From the NCBI RefSeq assembly GCF_036346105.1, contig NZ_CP107811.1, forward strand, positions 5,227,501 through 5,291,500: 64,000 nt of DNA, given 5' to 3'. Under the pieces are notes generated by a model. The model saw only the letters and a program-made list of their open reading frames with translations. It did not search any database and had not been told where the DNA came from. The translations under genes were made by a program, and so were the position numbers. Source of the stretch: Streptomyces sp. NBC_00539. Its GTDB lineage: Bacteria; Actinomycetota; Actinomycetes; Streptomycetales; Streptomycetaceae. Shown here in pieces: positions 1 through 7,938 of the stretch; the first letter of the stretch is position 1; every line of letters starts with the position of its first letter.

Positions 1-7
1 GGGGTAC

Positions 8-376
8 ATGGGTGGGTGGCAGGCGACGGTACGGCGTCCGAGACGGACCGAGGCTTCGGACCTCACGGGCCGGGAGATCGTCATAGGGCCCGGGGAGTGC
101 ACGGGGTGGCACTACCACGACGTGCCGCTGATGGCGGTCGTCAAGTCCGGGACGCTGACCCGGATCCTGCACGACGACACGGTCGAGGTGCACCCGGCCG
201 GGACCACCTTCGTGGAGCCGCCGGGGTCCGACCACATCCACCTGGGCCGCAACCTCGGCACCGAACCGGTCGTGCTCCAGGTGACCTGTTCCCTCGCCGA
301 GGACGCCCCCTGGTCGGTAGCGACCCCGGCCCCGGCCGCCGCCACGCCCTGCGGCTGCCCGGGCCACGCCGGGTGA
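8..376 (+). CDS. Small cupin-domain protein
   Basis: A single-domain cupin of 122 residues. Two His-bearing cupin motifs are visible: H-Y-H at residues 35-37 (GWHYHD) and PPGSDHIH near residue 73; in this fold these residues normally hold a divalent metal. The protein finishes with a Cys-Gly-Cys tail (CGCPGHAG), which could be redox-active or an additional metal site, but that is inference. The frame is open to the window edge, so a start upstream of base 8 cannot be excluded; the ATG used here has only a GGGG run three bases before it. The substrate is not predictable. It converges on the WGR-domain gene 31 bp downstream, and no operon partner is visible inside the window. Confidence 0.75.
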   Translation: MGGWQATVRRPRRTEASDLTGREIVIGPGECTGWHYHDVPLMAVVKSGTLTRILHDDTVEVHPAGTTFVEPPGSDHIHLGRNLGTEPVVLQVTCSLAEDAPWSVATPAPAAATPCGCPGHAG

Positions 377-407
377 GGGGGCCCGCCGCGCCCGGTCGCC
401 CTGCCGG

Positions 408-1853
408 TCACACCAGTCGGCGTATCTCCCCGCGCACCCGGTAGAAGCCCCCCGGCGAAGCGTGCAGCCCGTCCACCACGTACCGGGCGCCGGCCTCCCG
501 TATGCCGCGCGGGAACTGCACGTTCCACGAGGGGTCGAAGCCCCCCGACACCACCTGGACCCGGACCCGGCTCCCCTGGCGTACGCACTCCACCACCACG
601 CCGTCCGCCGGCGCGCAGGCCACCGAGACGGTCGCCACCGCAGCGGGCGACGCCGCCGGGGCGAAGACGGGCAGAGCAGCAGCCGACTTCACATCCACCG
701 CGGCCGGGACCGATCCCTGCTGGGCCGCCGTGATCGCCGCCTCGCTCGCGTCCACGCACACCAGCGAACCGTCCGTGGTCACCAGGTACAGCCGCTCGTC
801 CAGGTACTGCATGGACAGCGCGGCGCCGCTGCCCGTGCCCAGCTTCCACAGCCGCCGCCCCGACGCGTCGAAGCAGTAGACGGAGGAGGACAGGTCGCCG
901 GCGAACACGTGGCGGCCGTCCGGGGAGGTCGCGCACGAGTACACCGCCGCGTCACACCGGTAGGAGGCCTCCACCGCGCCCGTCGCCTTCGACAGCCGCT
1001 GCACGGTGTTGCGGCCGGTGCCCGCGTACACCGCGGTGTCCTCCTGCCAGCCGAACAGCACCGATCCGTCGGTCGTGGTGTGCCACAACTCGCCCCCGCC
1101 GTCGGCGGCGTAGGCCGTGACGCCTGCGGTGTGGCCGTGGTAGACCGCCCGCTCGTCCGCCCGGACCATCCAGGCGTTGGACCCGGCCGACCGGCGCGAC
1201 CACTGGAACTCCTCCTCGTGGTCGATGACGGTCAGCCCACCGCTGCGGTCCGAGACGTTCAGGACGCCCTCACGGATGTCCAGCCAGAAGATGTCCACAT
1301 CGGCGGCTATGTCGTACGCCCCGAACGGCACCTTCGAAGACAGGTCGTACACCGTGCCGTCATCACAGCCGGCGTAGATCCAGAACTCGTCCGCCACCAG
1401 GCACTTCACGCCGTCCGGCAGCGAGTACCGGGCCAGCACCTCACCGCCGTGGCTCAGCGTGTAGACGTCCCCCGCCTGATTGCCCACCCAGCAGCGGTCC
1501 TCGTCCACATGGATGCCGAAGGCGGAGGAACCCGTACGGAAGCGCCACAGCACCGGAGCCACCGCACGCGCCGTCGACGGGGCCGAGGTCACCTGTCTGC
1601 GGGTCACCGACCGCGCCGCGCGGGCTCCCCGTACCGCAGGGGCGTAGCCCTTGCGGATCTTCTCGCCTATCTTCTTCGCTGCGGCCGCCCGGGCCTTCTC
1701 CGCCGTGGGGAAGGAGGAGTTCTGGAGCTGGCCGTCCGCGCCGATGCGGCCGTACCGCACGCAGACGGCCGTGCCGTCCACGGTCACCTCGTAGAACTTG
1801 TGCGCACCCGCGCCGTCCTGCGACAGCTCCAGGTACGTCGTCTCCCGCGTCAT
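408..1853 (-). CDS. WGR domain plus beta-propeller protein
   Basis: A 481-residue cytoplasmic protein with no signal peptide. Residues about 5-75 form a WGR-type domain (core RYGRIGADG, with Tyr where the family name residue Trp usually sits), followed by a Lys/Arg/Ala-rich linker. The rest is a run of repeats with aromatic/Asp-Gly turns (for example VWVGNQAGDVYTL, FAGDLSSSVYCFDASG) typical of a PQQ/WD-like beta-propeller of about seven blades. A short separate beta domain ends the protein. WGR domains are known from PARPs and from bacterial proteins where they may bind nucleic acid or serve as adaptors; the propeller probably mediates protein contacts. The start is supported by a strong GGGGAGGGG ribosome binding site. 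It is divergent from the uridine-kinase-like gene. Function unknown. Confidence 0.8.
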   Translation of the reverse strand: MTRETTYLELSQDGAGAHKFYEVTVDGTAVCVRYGRIGADGQLQNSSFPTAEKARAAAAKKIGEKIRKGYAPAVRGARAARSVTRRQVTSAPSTARAVAPVLWRFRTGSSAFGIHVDEDRCWVGNQAGDVYTLSHGGEVLARYSLPDGVKCLVADEFWIYAGCDDGTVYDLSSKVPFGAYDIAADVDIFWLDIREGVLNVSDRSGGLTVIDHEEEFQWSRRSAGSNAWMVRADERAVYHGHTAGVTAYAADGGGELWHTTTDGSVLFGWQEDTAVYAGTGRNTVQRLSKATGAVEASYRCDAAVYSCATSPDGRHVFAGDLSSSVYCFDASGRRLWKLGTGSGAALSMQYLDERLYLVTTDGSLVCVDASEAAITAAQQGSVPAAVDVKSAAALPVFAPAASPAAVATVSVACAPADGVVVECVRQGSRVRVQVVSGGFDPSWNVQFPRGIREAGARYVVDGLHASPGGFYRVRGEIRRLV

Positions 1854-1946
1854 GACAGACCCCTCCCCAAGGCCGGGCCGACGGCTTCCGTTCGCGTCGG
1901 TGATCCCTCGTGAAAAACGCTACGGGCCACCACTGACAATGGGCTC

Positions 1947-2600
1947 GTGCAGCTGGAACCGATCACCTGGCAGCGGCTGGCCGAGCGGCTCGCCGATCAC
2001 CTCGACGCCCGCGGACCCGCCGGGGAGGAGGCGAACCGGCTGCGGGTCGGCATCGACGGCGCGCCCGCCGCCGGCACCGGTTCGGCGGCGGAGGACCTCG
2101 CCGAGGCGCTGCGTGCGCGCGGCCGCCCGGTCCTCGTGGTCGCCGCCGACGGCTTCCTGCGACCGGCCTCGCTGCGCTTCGAGTTCGGGCGCGAGGACGT
2201 GGACGCGTTCCTCGGCGGCTGGTACGACACGGCCGCGCTGTGGCGCGAGGTGTTCGGCCCCACCGACCCGGGCGGGTCCGGCAGGGTGCTGCCCGACCTG
2301 TGGGACCCCGTGACCGACCGGGCGACGCGCAGCCCGTACACCGCACTTCCGCCGGGCGGCGTGCTCATCGTGCACGGCCCGCTGCTGCTGGGCCACTGGT
2401 TCCCCTTCGACCTCAGCGTGCACATCCGGCTCTCCCCGGGGGCGCTCGCCCGCCGCACCGAGGAGTCCGCGCGCTGGACCCTGCCGGCCTTCGCCCGCTA
2501 CGAGGCCGAGACCGACCCGGCAGCGCAGGCCGATGCCGTCGTCCGGGCGGACGACCCCCGCCACCCCGCCTGGACCGGTGTCCGAGGAGCGGCCGGCTGA
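1947..2600 (+). CDS. Uridine-kinase-like P-loop protein with degenerate Walker A
   Basis: A 217-residue protein that resembles the uridine kinase family annotated in many Streptomyces: a beta strand then GIDGAPAAGTGS at about residues 38-49, VVAADGFLRPASL as the substrate-side Asp-Gly-Phe region, the W-Y-D motif, and VLIVHGPLLLG as the later strand. In a working kinase the P-loop reads GxxxxGK(S/T); here the Lys is replaced by Thr (GAPAAGTGS), so nucleoside phosphorylation is doubtful. The GTG at 1947 is chosen because the family strand order begins directly after it. No Shine-Dalgarno sequence is visible, and the transcript may be leaderless. It could be a diverged nucleotide-binding protein rather than an enzyme. 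Confidence 0.7.
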   Translation: MQLEPITWQRLAERLADHLDARGPAGEEANRLRVGIDGAPAAGTGSAAEDLAEALRARGRPVLVVAADGFLRPASLRFEFGREDVDAFLGGWYDTAALWREVFGPTDPGGSGRVLPDLWDPVTDRATRSPYTALPPGGVLIVHGPLLLGHWFPFDLSVHIRLSPGALARRTEESARWTLPAFARYEAETDPAAQADAVVRADDPRHPAWTGVRGAAG

Positions 2601-2778
2601 CGGGCTCCGGCCCCGCGCCGTGCCGCACCGTCACGGACGTCCCTACTCTGCAACAGCCCCGTCCGCGCCCGGTGACGAACCGGATCAGGCCATCGTCGTG
2701 GCCGATAAGCGCGGGCTACGTTGATGAGGACGCTTCAACGGCTGCCCTCACACGGCGCCTTGGCAGAGGGAGACGGCA

Positions 2779-3390
2779 ATGAGCAGAGGCCCCAAGGCAG
2801 CGGCACTGACCGCGCTGGCCCTGTGCGCGACCCTGGCCCTGACGGGCTGCAACGGGGACACGGACGCGGGGGCCGCCGGCTCGACGCCCGGCAGCACCCC
2901 CAGCGCCACCCCCGCCCTGCCCTCCGCCCCGGCCGGCGGTGCGCTGCCCTCCCCGGCGAAGCCCACGGCGAAGGCGACACCGGCCGCGTCCGCGTCCGCC
3001 ACCGCGCCCGGCAAGCCCAAGCCGTCGCCTCCCGCACCCGCCTGCGCCTCCAAGGACGCAATCTCGCCGAACGAGATCGCCGTCTACCGCTACACCCCCG
3101 AGGGCGGCCAGTACAGCCTGATCATCAAGCGCGGCCACTGGGGCTGCCCGGTCGCCGGCGGCGCCACCCCCTTCGTGACCGTCGGCGAGGAGACCTGGAT
3201 CCCGATCGCCGAAGACGCCGGGATCGGCGTCCACGCCCCCATCCTCTCCGGCTCCGCGAACAAGCCGATCACCACGCACGAGCTCATGTCCTGGCTGGAG
3301 ACCCACCCGAACAAGGGCCTGGTCTTCCACTACGACGTGAACAAGGCGGGCGTGATCGTCACCCTCGGCCAGGAGGAGTACACCTCCTAG
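2779..3390 (+). CDS. Secreted lipoprotein of unknown function
   Basis: A 203-residue putative lipoprotein. The N-terminus is a type II signal peptide: MSRGPK, a hydrophobic stretch, and the lipobox LTGC with the lipidated Cys near residue 24. Residues 25-80 are a Pro/Ala/Ser/Thr/Gly-rich low-complexity tether typical of Streptomyces surface lipoproteins. The C-terminal part (from about residue 90) is compact and rich in aromatic residues with two Cys (PACASKD and HWGCPVAG) that could form a disulfide. ATG at 2779 follows a GGGAGAC ribosome binding site. The last 32 bases overlap the 3' end of the convergent PfkB kinase gene. I do not recognise the C-terminal domain, and give no function. Confidence 0.8.
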   Translation: MSRGPKAAALTALALCATLALTGCNGDTDAGAAGSTPGSTPSATPALPSAPAGGALPSPAKPTAKATPAASASATAPGKPKPSPPAPACASKDAISPNEIAVYRYTPEGGQYSLIIKRGHWGCPVAGGATPFVTVGEETWIPIAEDAGIGVHAPILSGSANKPITTHELMSWLETHPNKGLVFHYDVNKAGVIVTLGQEEYTS

Positions 3391-4330
3391 GCCCGCCCGA
3401 GGCCGAAGACGCCTCCTGCGGGCGCCCGCCCAGCCGGGTCACCGCACGCGCGGCTGCCCGGCACCCGGCCCGTGCCGCGTCCGCAGGGCCCGCGCCCGCG
3501 AGCCGGGCCGCCAGGAACCCGCCGGTGAACGCGTCCCCGGCCCCCGTCGAGTCCACGGCCTCGGCCGGCTCCGCCGACACCTCGGCGGTCACTCGGCCCG
3601 CCTCCGCCACCAGCGCCCCGGCCGCACCCCGGGTGACCACCACCAGCGGTATCCGCCGGCTCAGTTCCGCCGCCGCGCGCGCCACCCCGGCCGGCTCCGG
3701 CAGCCCGGCCAGCAGCCCGGCCTCGTCCTCGTTGGGCAGCAGTACGCCCGCCCCCGCCACGGCGGCCATGAAGCGCTCCGGGCCCAGCGCGGCCAGGAAC
3801 CCCGCCGAGGCCGGGTCCACGCTCACCGGCACGCCCCGGGTGCGCGCCGCCCGCAGTGCGACCAGGGCCAGCTCCCGGCTGGAGTCGGCGAAGAAGAGGT
3901 ACCCCGACAGGTGCAGGTGCGAGGCACCGTCGAGCAGGGCGGGCGCCCAGTCGGCGGGGGACAGGCGCAGCGAAGCACCGCTGTCGGTGAGGAACGTGCG
4001 CTCCGCGTCCTTGCCGACCAGCGCCACCACCGTGCCCGTCGGCTCCTCCCGGTCGATCACCAGCTTCGGCCGCACGCCGGCGTCGACCAGGGCGCGCTCG
4101 TGCCAGCGCGCCGATTCCGCCCCGACCCGCGCGAGGAGGCGTACCTCCGCCGTACCGGTGCGGGCCGCCCAGCAGGCCGCGTTCGCCCCGGCGCCGCCGG
4201 GCAGGGTCCTGATCCGCGCCGCCGTGTCGGTGGCCGGCGCCAGCGGCTGCGGATGCACCGCGACCACGTCCGTCACCACGTCCCCGACGACCAGCAGCGC
4301 ACCGGCCCGGACCGGCCGTTCGCCGGTCAT
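3359..4330 (-). CDS. psuK: PfkB-family kinase, probable pseudouridine kinase
   Basis: A 323-residue ribokinase/PfkB-family sugar or nucleoside kinase. The N-terminal signature GGAGANAA (residues about 43-50) and the C-terminal signature DSTGAGDAFTGGFLA with the catalytic Asp in GAGD are both intact. The ATG lies inside the stop of the preceding glycosidase gene (ATGA overlap), so the two are translationally coupled. In other bacteria pseudouridine breakdown uses a PfkB kinase to make pseudouridine 5'-phosphate and PsuG to cleave it to uracil and ribose 5-phosphate, so the coupling to psuG is the main evidence for substrate; sequence alone would only say PfkB kinase. The 3' end runs 32 bp into the convergent lipoprotein gene. 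The frame stays open far upstream of this ATG, but that part belongs to psuG in another frame. Confidence 0.82.
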   Translation of the reverse strand: MTGERPVRAGALLVVGDVVTDVVAVHPQPLAPATDTAARIRTLPGGAGANAACWAARTGTAEVRLLARVGAESARWHERALVDAGVRPKLVIDREEPTGTVVALVGKDAERTFLTDSGASLRLSPADWAPALLDGASHLHLSGYLFFADSSRELALVALRAARTRGVPVSVDPASAGFLAALGPERFMAAVAGAGVLLPNEDEAGLLAGLPEPAGVARAAAELSRRIPLVVVTRGAAGALVAEAGRVTAEVSAEPAEAVDSTGAGDAFTGGFLAARLAGAGPADAARAGCRAAARAVTRLGGRPQEASSASGGPRRCTPPGRG

Positions 4331-5268
4331 GCCCGGGCCGCCCAGGCCCGGGCGATGCGGGCGCCGAGCCGGACGTTTCCGCGTACCGCCGCCAGGTTGG
4401 CCTCCAGAGAGGCCCCGCCCGTCGCCCGCACCAAGAACCCCAGCAGGAACGGGGTCACCGCCTGCCCCGTGAGCCCCCGCTCCCGGCATTCCGCGAGGGC
4501 CTCGGCCAGCACCCGGTCGTGGAGCTCCGGATCCAACTGCTCCGCCTCCGCCACCGGATTGGCCACCAGCAGCGCGGACTCCGGACCGCCGAGGGCGTCC
4601 TGGGCGGCCATCACCTGCGCCACCTCCTCCGGGCGGTACACCGTCCAGTCCACCGGCTCGCCGGAGCTGGCGAGGTAGAAGCCGGGGAACCGGTCCGTCC
4701 CGTAGCCGAGCACGCCCACGCCCAGGGTCTCCAGCCGCTCCAAGGTCGCCGGGACGTCCAGGATCGACTTCACCCCCGCGCACACCACCGTCACGCGCGT
4801 GCGGGCCAGCAGCGAGAGGTCCGCCGACTCGTCCTGGCTCTGTGTCCACTGCCGGTGTACGCCGCCCAGCCCGCCCGTGGCGAAGACCCGCAGCCCCGCC
4901 CGCGCGGCGAGGAACGCCGTCGCGGACACCGTCGTCGCCCCGGTCGCGCCCGTCGCGAGGGCGGGCGCCAGGTCGCGGTGGCCGAGCTTGCGCACGCCCT
5001 CGCCGCTCGCGATCCGCTCCAGCCCGGCCTTGTCGAGGCCCGCGTACGCCACTCCGTCCAGGACGGCGACCGTCGCCGGAACCGCGCCCTCCGCCCGGAC
5101 CAGGGCCTCCAGTTCCAGGCCCACCGCCAGATTGCGGGGACGGGGCAGGCCGTGGGCGATGATCGTCGACTCCAGGGCGACGACGGGCCGCCCCGCTTCG
5201 AGCGCTTCGCGCACCTCTTCGGACAGGACCGGTACCCCGGGCGACGCGGCTGCTGTGTGCGGTGACAT
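4327..5268 (-). CDS. psuG: Pseudouridine-5'-phosphate glycosidase
   Basis: A 313-residue PsuG/IndA-family enzyme that breaks the C-C glycosidic bond of pseudouridine 5'-phosphate, giving uracil and ribose 5-phosphate. Family hallmarks are easy to see: ALESTIIAHGLPRPRN near the N-terminus (the Glu and catalytic region), GVRKLGHRDL, FATGGLGGVHR, VVCAGVKSILD containing the catalytic Lys, YGTDRFPGFY and LVANPV. Family length is about 300-315, which fits the start MSPHTAAAS at 5268; an in-frame ATG at 5280 is possible and neither has an ideal ribosome binding site. The gene is followed by its presumed kinase with a 4-bp overlap, giving a two-gene salvage operon. Family identity is secure; the exact start is less so. 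Confidence 0.93.
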   Translation of the reverse strand: MSPHTAAASPGVPVLSEEVREALEAGRPVVALESTIIAHGLPRPRNLAVGLELEALVRAEGAVPATVAVLDGVAYAGLDKAGLERIASGEGVRKLGHRDLAPALATGATGATTVSATAFLAARAGLRVFATGGLGGVHRQWTQSQDESADLSLLARTRVTVVCAGVKSILDVPATLERLETLGVGVLGYGTDRFPGFYLASSGEPVDWTVYRPEEVAQVMAAQDALGGPESALLVANPVAEAEQLDPELHDRVLAEALAECRERGLTGQAVTPFLLGFLVRATGGASLEANLAAVRGNVRLGARIARAWAARA

Positions 5269-5417
5269 GTCCCCATCCATGGCACGGGAGCGCCACCCGC
5301 AAACGCGCGCCTTCGCGTCCGTACCCGCGCCCTGGACAGGATGACGCGTTCCGTACGCCCGCGCTGGACGCTCTGGCCACCCCGCGGGCCCCGGCACCGG
5401 CCCTACGCTTGCGCCCC

Positions 5418-5795
5418 ATGAGCACCAGTGACCACAGCGCCCGCCCCGCTTCCTTCGCCGTTTGCCTGCCGGACGTCCCGGACGCCGAACTGGAGGTGGA
5501 GGAGCTGGATCCGGCCCGGATCGTCTCCGGTGAGCCGGTCGTGACCGGCAAGGTGCTGTGGGAGGCCGAGGACGGCTCGCAGATCCGCGGGATCTGGCAG
5601 ATCACCCCCGGAGTGGTCACCGACACCGAGGCCGACGAGCTGTTCGTGGTCGTCAGCGGCCGCGCCACCATCGAGGTCGAGGGCGGCGCGACCCTGGAGG
5701 TCGGCCCCGGCTCCGCCTGCGTGCTCCGCGAGGGCGACCGGACGACCTGGACCGTCCACGAGACGCTGCGCAAGGCCTACCACATCAACTGCTGA
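5418..5795 (+). CDS. Cupin domain protein (EutQ-like)
   Basis: A 125-residue cupin of the EutQ/DUF861-like type: the sequence has the strands GKVLWEAEDGSQIRGIWQITPG, DELFVVVSGRATIEVEGG and VLREGDRTTWTVHETLRKAYHI. Unlike the cupin at the start of the window, the classical HxH is not present (the first motif reads G-I-W-Q), so metal binding is uncertain. The ATG at 5418 has no Shine-Dalgarno; instead TACGCT lies 10 bp upstream, a -10-like box that would make the transcript leaderless. A longer frame begins upstream but would overlap psuG's start on the other strand. It is divergent from psuG and convergent on the MFS gene, 21 bp away. Function unknown. Confidence 0.8.
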   Translation: MSTSDHSARPASFAVCLPDVPDAELEVEELDPARIVSGEPVVTGKVLWEAEDGSQIRGIWQITPGVVTDTEADELFVVVSGRATIEVEGGATLEVGPGSACVLREGDRTTWTVHETLRKAYHINC

Positions 5796-5816
5796 GCGCC
5801 GCCGTGGAGCCTCGTC

Positions 5817-7109
5817 CTACGCGTCCGCCTTCGCCGGTCCGGGGTACCGGCGGGCCGTGAACAGGCCGAGCGCCGCCACCGGCAGCAGCAGCGCTGCGCC
5901 GATCGCGTTGAGCCAGCCGTAGCCGGCCTGGGACATGACCAGACCTGCCGCCGCGCCGCCCACCCCCGCGGCGGTGTTCATCGTCAGGTCGCTCAGCCCC
6001 TGTACGGCGGCCCGCGCACCCTGCGGAACCGAGTCGGTCAGCAGCGCCGAGCCGGACACCATCCCGGCGGACCAGCCGAGCCCGAGCACGAACAGGCCCA
6101 GCGCGCTCTGGCCGTGGCGGTCGCCCGCCGTGCCCGCGAGCAGCGCGGCGAGCGACAGCAGCCCGGCCCCGAGCCCGATCACGGACAGCCGGCCGATCCG
6201 GTCCGCGAGCCACCCCATGAGCGGGGAGAAGGCGAACATGCCCGCGATGTGGCCACTGATCACCAGGCCCACCAGTTTCAGGTCGGCGCCGTGGTGACCG
6301 AGGTCCATCGGGGTCATCACCATGATCGACACCATGGTGGTGTGGGACACCGCGACGGCGAGCAGGCCCAGGCGGGCCCGCGGTGAGGCCTTGACGGCGG
6401 CGAACCCGGCGCGCAGCGAGCGGCCCGCGGCGGGGCCGGCCGCCGGCGCCGACAGCGCACGCGCCGTCAGCAGCGGGTCGGGCCGCAGGAAGACGGCGAG
6501 CAGCGTGCCGGTGAGGACGAAGACGACGGCGGCCCACAGGAAGGGGCCCGCCGTCCGGGGTATGGAGGTGCCGGCGAAGGCGGCGCTGGCCGGGGCGGAG
6601 AGGTTCGGTCCGGCGACGGCCCCGATGGTGGAGGCCCACACGACGACGGAGATCGCCCGCGCACGGCGGTCGGGGGCCGCGAGGTCGGCGGCGGCGAAAC
6701 GGGCCTGGAGGTTGGCGGAGGAGGCCGCGCCGAAGGCGGCCATGCCCAGCATCAGCAGCGGGAAGCTCTTCACCGACGCGGCCAGCACCACGAGGAGGGC
6801 GCCGCAGGCACCGATCCCGTAGGCCAGCACCAGTCCGGGGCGGCGCCCGCGCGCGGTCATGAACGCGGCGAGCGGCAGCGAGACCAGGGCGGTGCCGATC
6901 ACGGCGGCGGTGGAGGCGAAGCCGGACAGGGACTCCGTGCCGCCGACCTCGGTGGCCAGAACCGGCGCCAGGGCGATGCTGATGGGCACGCCCAGACCGC
7001 CCAGCATCTGACTGGCGATCAGCACGCCGGTGATCCGCCGCCGCAGCCGGGGCAGCTCCGCCGCCGTGACCGGCGCGTCGGTGCGCTCCGTTCCGAGGGA
7101 CGCCGTCAC
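5817..7109 (-). CDS. MFS transporter, 12 predicted membrane segments
   Basis: A 430-residue major facilitator. Hydrophobic helices alternate with short charged loops; the second half contains the typical cytoplasmic-loop pattern GWLADRIGRLSVI (the G-x-L-a-D-r-x-G-R-r signature of MFS in the 8-9 loop) and a first-half copy FMTARGRRPGLVLAYG. The family resembles actinobacterial MFS efflux permeases, but the substrate is not predictable. GTG at 7109 is selected because AGGGGGG lies about 8 bp upstream; the open frame continues further but would read through the 26-bp tandem repeat at 7144-7222 as Arg/Pro/Ser-rich junk. It stands alone between the convergent cupin gene and ogt. Confidence 0.88.
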   Translation of the reverse strand: MTASLGTERTDAPVTAAELPRLRRRITGVLIASQMLGGLGVPISIALAPVLATEVGGTESLSGFASTAAVIGTALVSLPLAAFMTARGRRPGLVLAYGIGACGALLVVLAASVKSFPLLMLGMAAFGAASSANLQARFAAADLAAPDRRARAISVVVWASTIGAVAGPNLSAPASAAFAGTSIPRTAGPFLWAAVVFVLTGTLLAVFLRPDPLLTARALSAPAAGPAAGRSLRAGFAAVKASPRARLGLLAVAVSHTTMVSIMVMTPMDLGHHGADLKLVGLVISGHIAGMFAFSPLMGWLADRIGRLSVIGLGAGLLSLAALLAGTAGDRHGQSALGLFVLGLGWSAGMVSGSALLTDSVPQGARAAVQGLSDLTMNTAAGVGGAAAGLVMSQAGYGWLNAIGAALLLPVAALGLFTARRYPGPAKADA

Positions 7110-7143
7110 GCCCGACACCCCCCTCGCGGCAGCAGAACGCGCA

Positions 7144-7222
7144 CGGCAGGGGCGAGGTGACCGCGAGCGGCAGGGGCGGGGCCACCGCCCACGGCGGCAG
7201 GGGCGAGGTGACCGCGAGCGGC
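7144..7222. repeat. Three-copy ~25-bp tandem repeat upstream of the MFS gene
   Basis: A 28-bp sequence beginning CGGCAGGGGCGAGGTGACC occurs identically at 7144-7171 and 7195-7222. A diverged middle copy (about 7168-7193) carries CGGGGCCACCGCC in place of CGAGGTGACCGCG. The unit period is therefore about 25-26 bp. It lies directly before the MFS start on the minus strand, where a promoter is expected, so it could hold repeated regulator sites or simply be slippage-derived. Confidence 0.8.
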
Positions 7223-7314
7223 GGCAGAAGTAGTCACCGCGGCAGTTTCCCACCCCTTACCGGATGGCGGAACCCGGCGGGAACCGACCCCTGGGCAGCG
7301 GCTCGGGCAACCCG

Positions 7315-7878
7315 TCAGAACAGCGGTTCGGGCAGCACGCCCTCCAACGCGAGCAGGATCCGCTTGGCCTCCACCCCGCCCCCGAAGCCCCCGATACCGC
7401 CATCGTTCTCCACGACCCGGTGACAGGCGACCACCACCGGCAGCGGATTGGAGCCCATGGCGTTGCCCACCGCCTGCGCCGCACCCGGCTGCCCGACCCG
7501 GGCGGCCAGTTCCCCGTACCCGACGACCTGGCCGTAGGGCACCGACCGGTCGAGCTCCAGCAGCACCTGGCGGTTGAACCCGGAGCTGAGCCGCCAGTCC
7601 AGCGGCAGTTCGAAGCGCCGCAGGGAACCGGCGAAGTACGCCTCCACCTGGCGTATCGGCTCCGCGAGCAGCACTTCCCGGCCCGGCCGCGGCCGCCAGG
7701 GGTCCGCGCCGAGCCGGGAGACCAGCGAGCCGATCATCCGGTCGATCCGGTCCGGCCCGGCATGGAAGCCGACCCGGACCAGGCCCTCCGGGGTCGCGGC
7801 AAGGAGCAGGGGGCCGACGCCGCCCGCGACGACCGTCCATTCGAGGTGCGGCCCGCGGGGCCGCTCGGAGCTGTCCAC
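7315..7878 (-). CDS. ogt: Methylated-DNA--protein-cysteine methyltransferase
   Basis: A 187-residue O6-alkylguanine-DNA alkyltransferase, which transfers the alkyl group from damaged guanine (or thymine) to its own Cys in a suicide reaction. Family landmarks are present: RQVLLELDRSVPYGQVVGYGELA, the DNA-binding helix AQAVGNAMGSNPLPVVV, and the active site ACHRVVENDGGIGGFGGG. The usual motif is PCHRV; here the Pro is Ala, a known but less common variant, and the acceptor Cys is retained. The GTG at 7878 is set by a promoter of the DNA-damage type (7885-7907) whose -10 box ends 6 bp before it, so translation is probably leaderless. It sits close to uvrB, another repair gene with the same promoter type. 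Confidence 0.93.
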   Translation of the reverse strand: MDSSERPRGPHLEWTVVAGGVGPLLLAATPEGLVRVGFHAGPDRIDRMIGSLVSRLGADPWRPRPGREVLLAEPIRQVEAYFAGSLRRFELPLDWRLSSGFNRQVLLELDRSVPYGQVVGYGELAARVGQPGAAQAVGNAMGSNPLPVVVACHRVVENDGGIGGFGGGVEAKRILLALEGVLPEPLF

Positions 7879-7884
7879 CCGTCC

Positions 7885-7907
7885 ACCGTACGGCCCGCCA
7901 CCGACAG
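7885..7907 (-). promoter_or_regulatory. RecA-NDp / PafBC-type DNA-damage promoter of ogt
   Basis: On the minus strand the sequence reads CTGTCGGTGGC, six bases, then TACGGT. This fits the published actinobacterial RecA-independent damage promoter (tTGTCRGTG-N8-TAnnnT) with the core TGTCRGTG and the 17-bp offset exact. The -10 box ends at 7885 and the start codon GTG is at 7878, so the transcript should begin at or next to the start codon. The match is seen directly; control by the PafBC activator is inference from the family. Confidence 0.8.
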
Positions 7908-7938
7908 CCCGGGCCCGGCGCGGACCACGGCCTGCGGA

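Noticed and set aside
3359..5773. One continuous 804-residue frame on the minus strand
   Set aside because: Only its last 323 residues (from 4330) are a PfkB kinase; the upstream part is an alternate frame of psuG and an antisense of the cupin gene.
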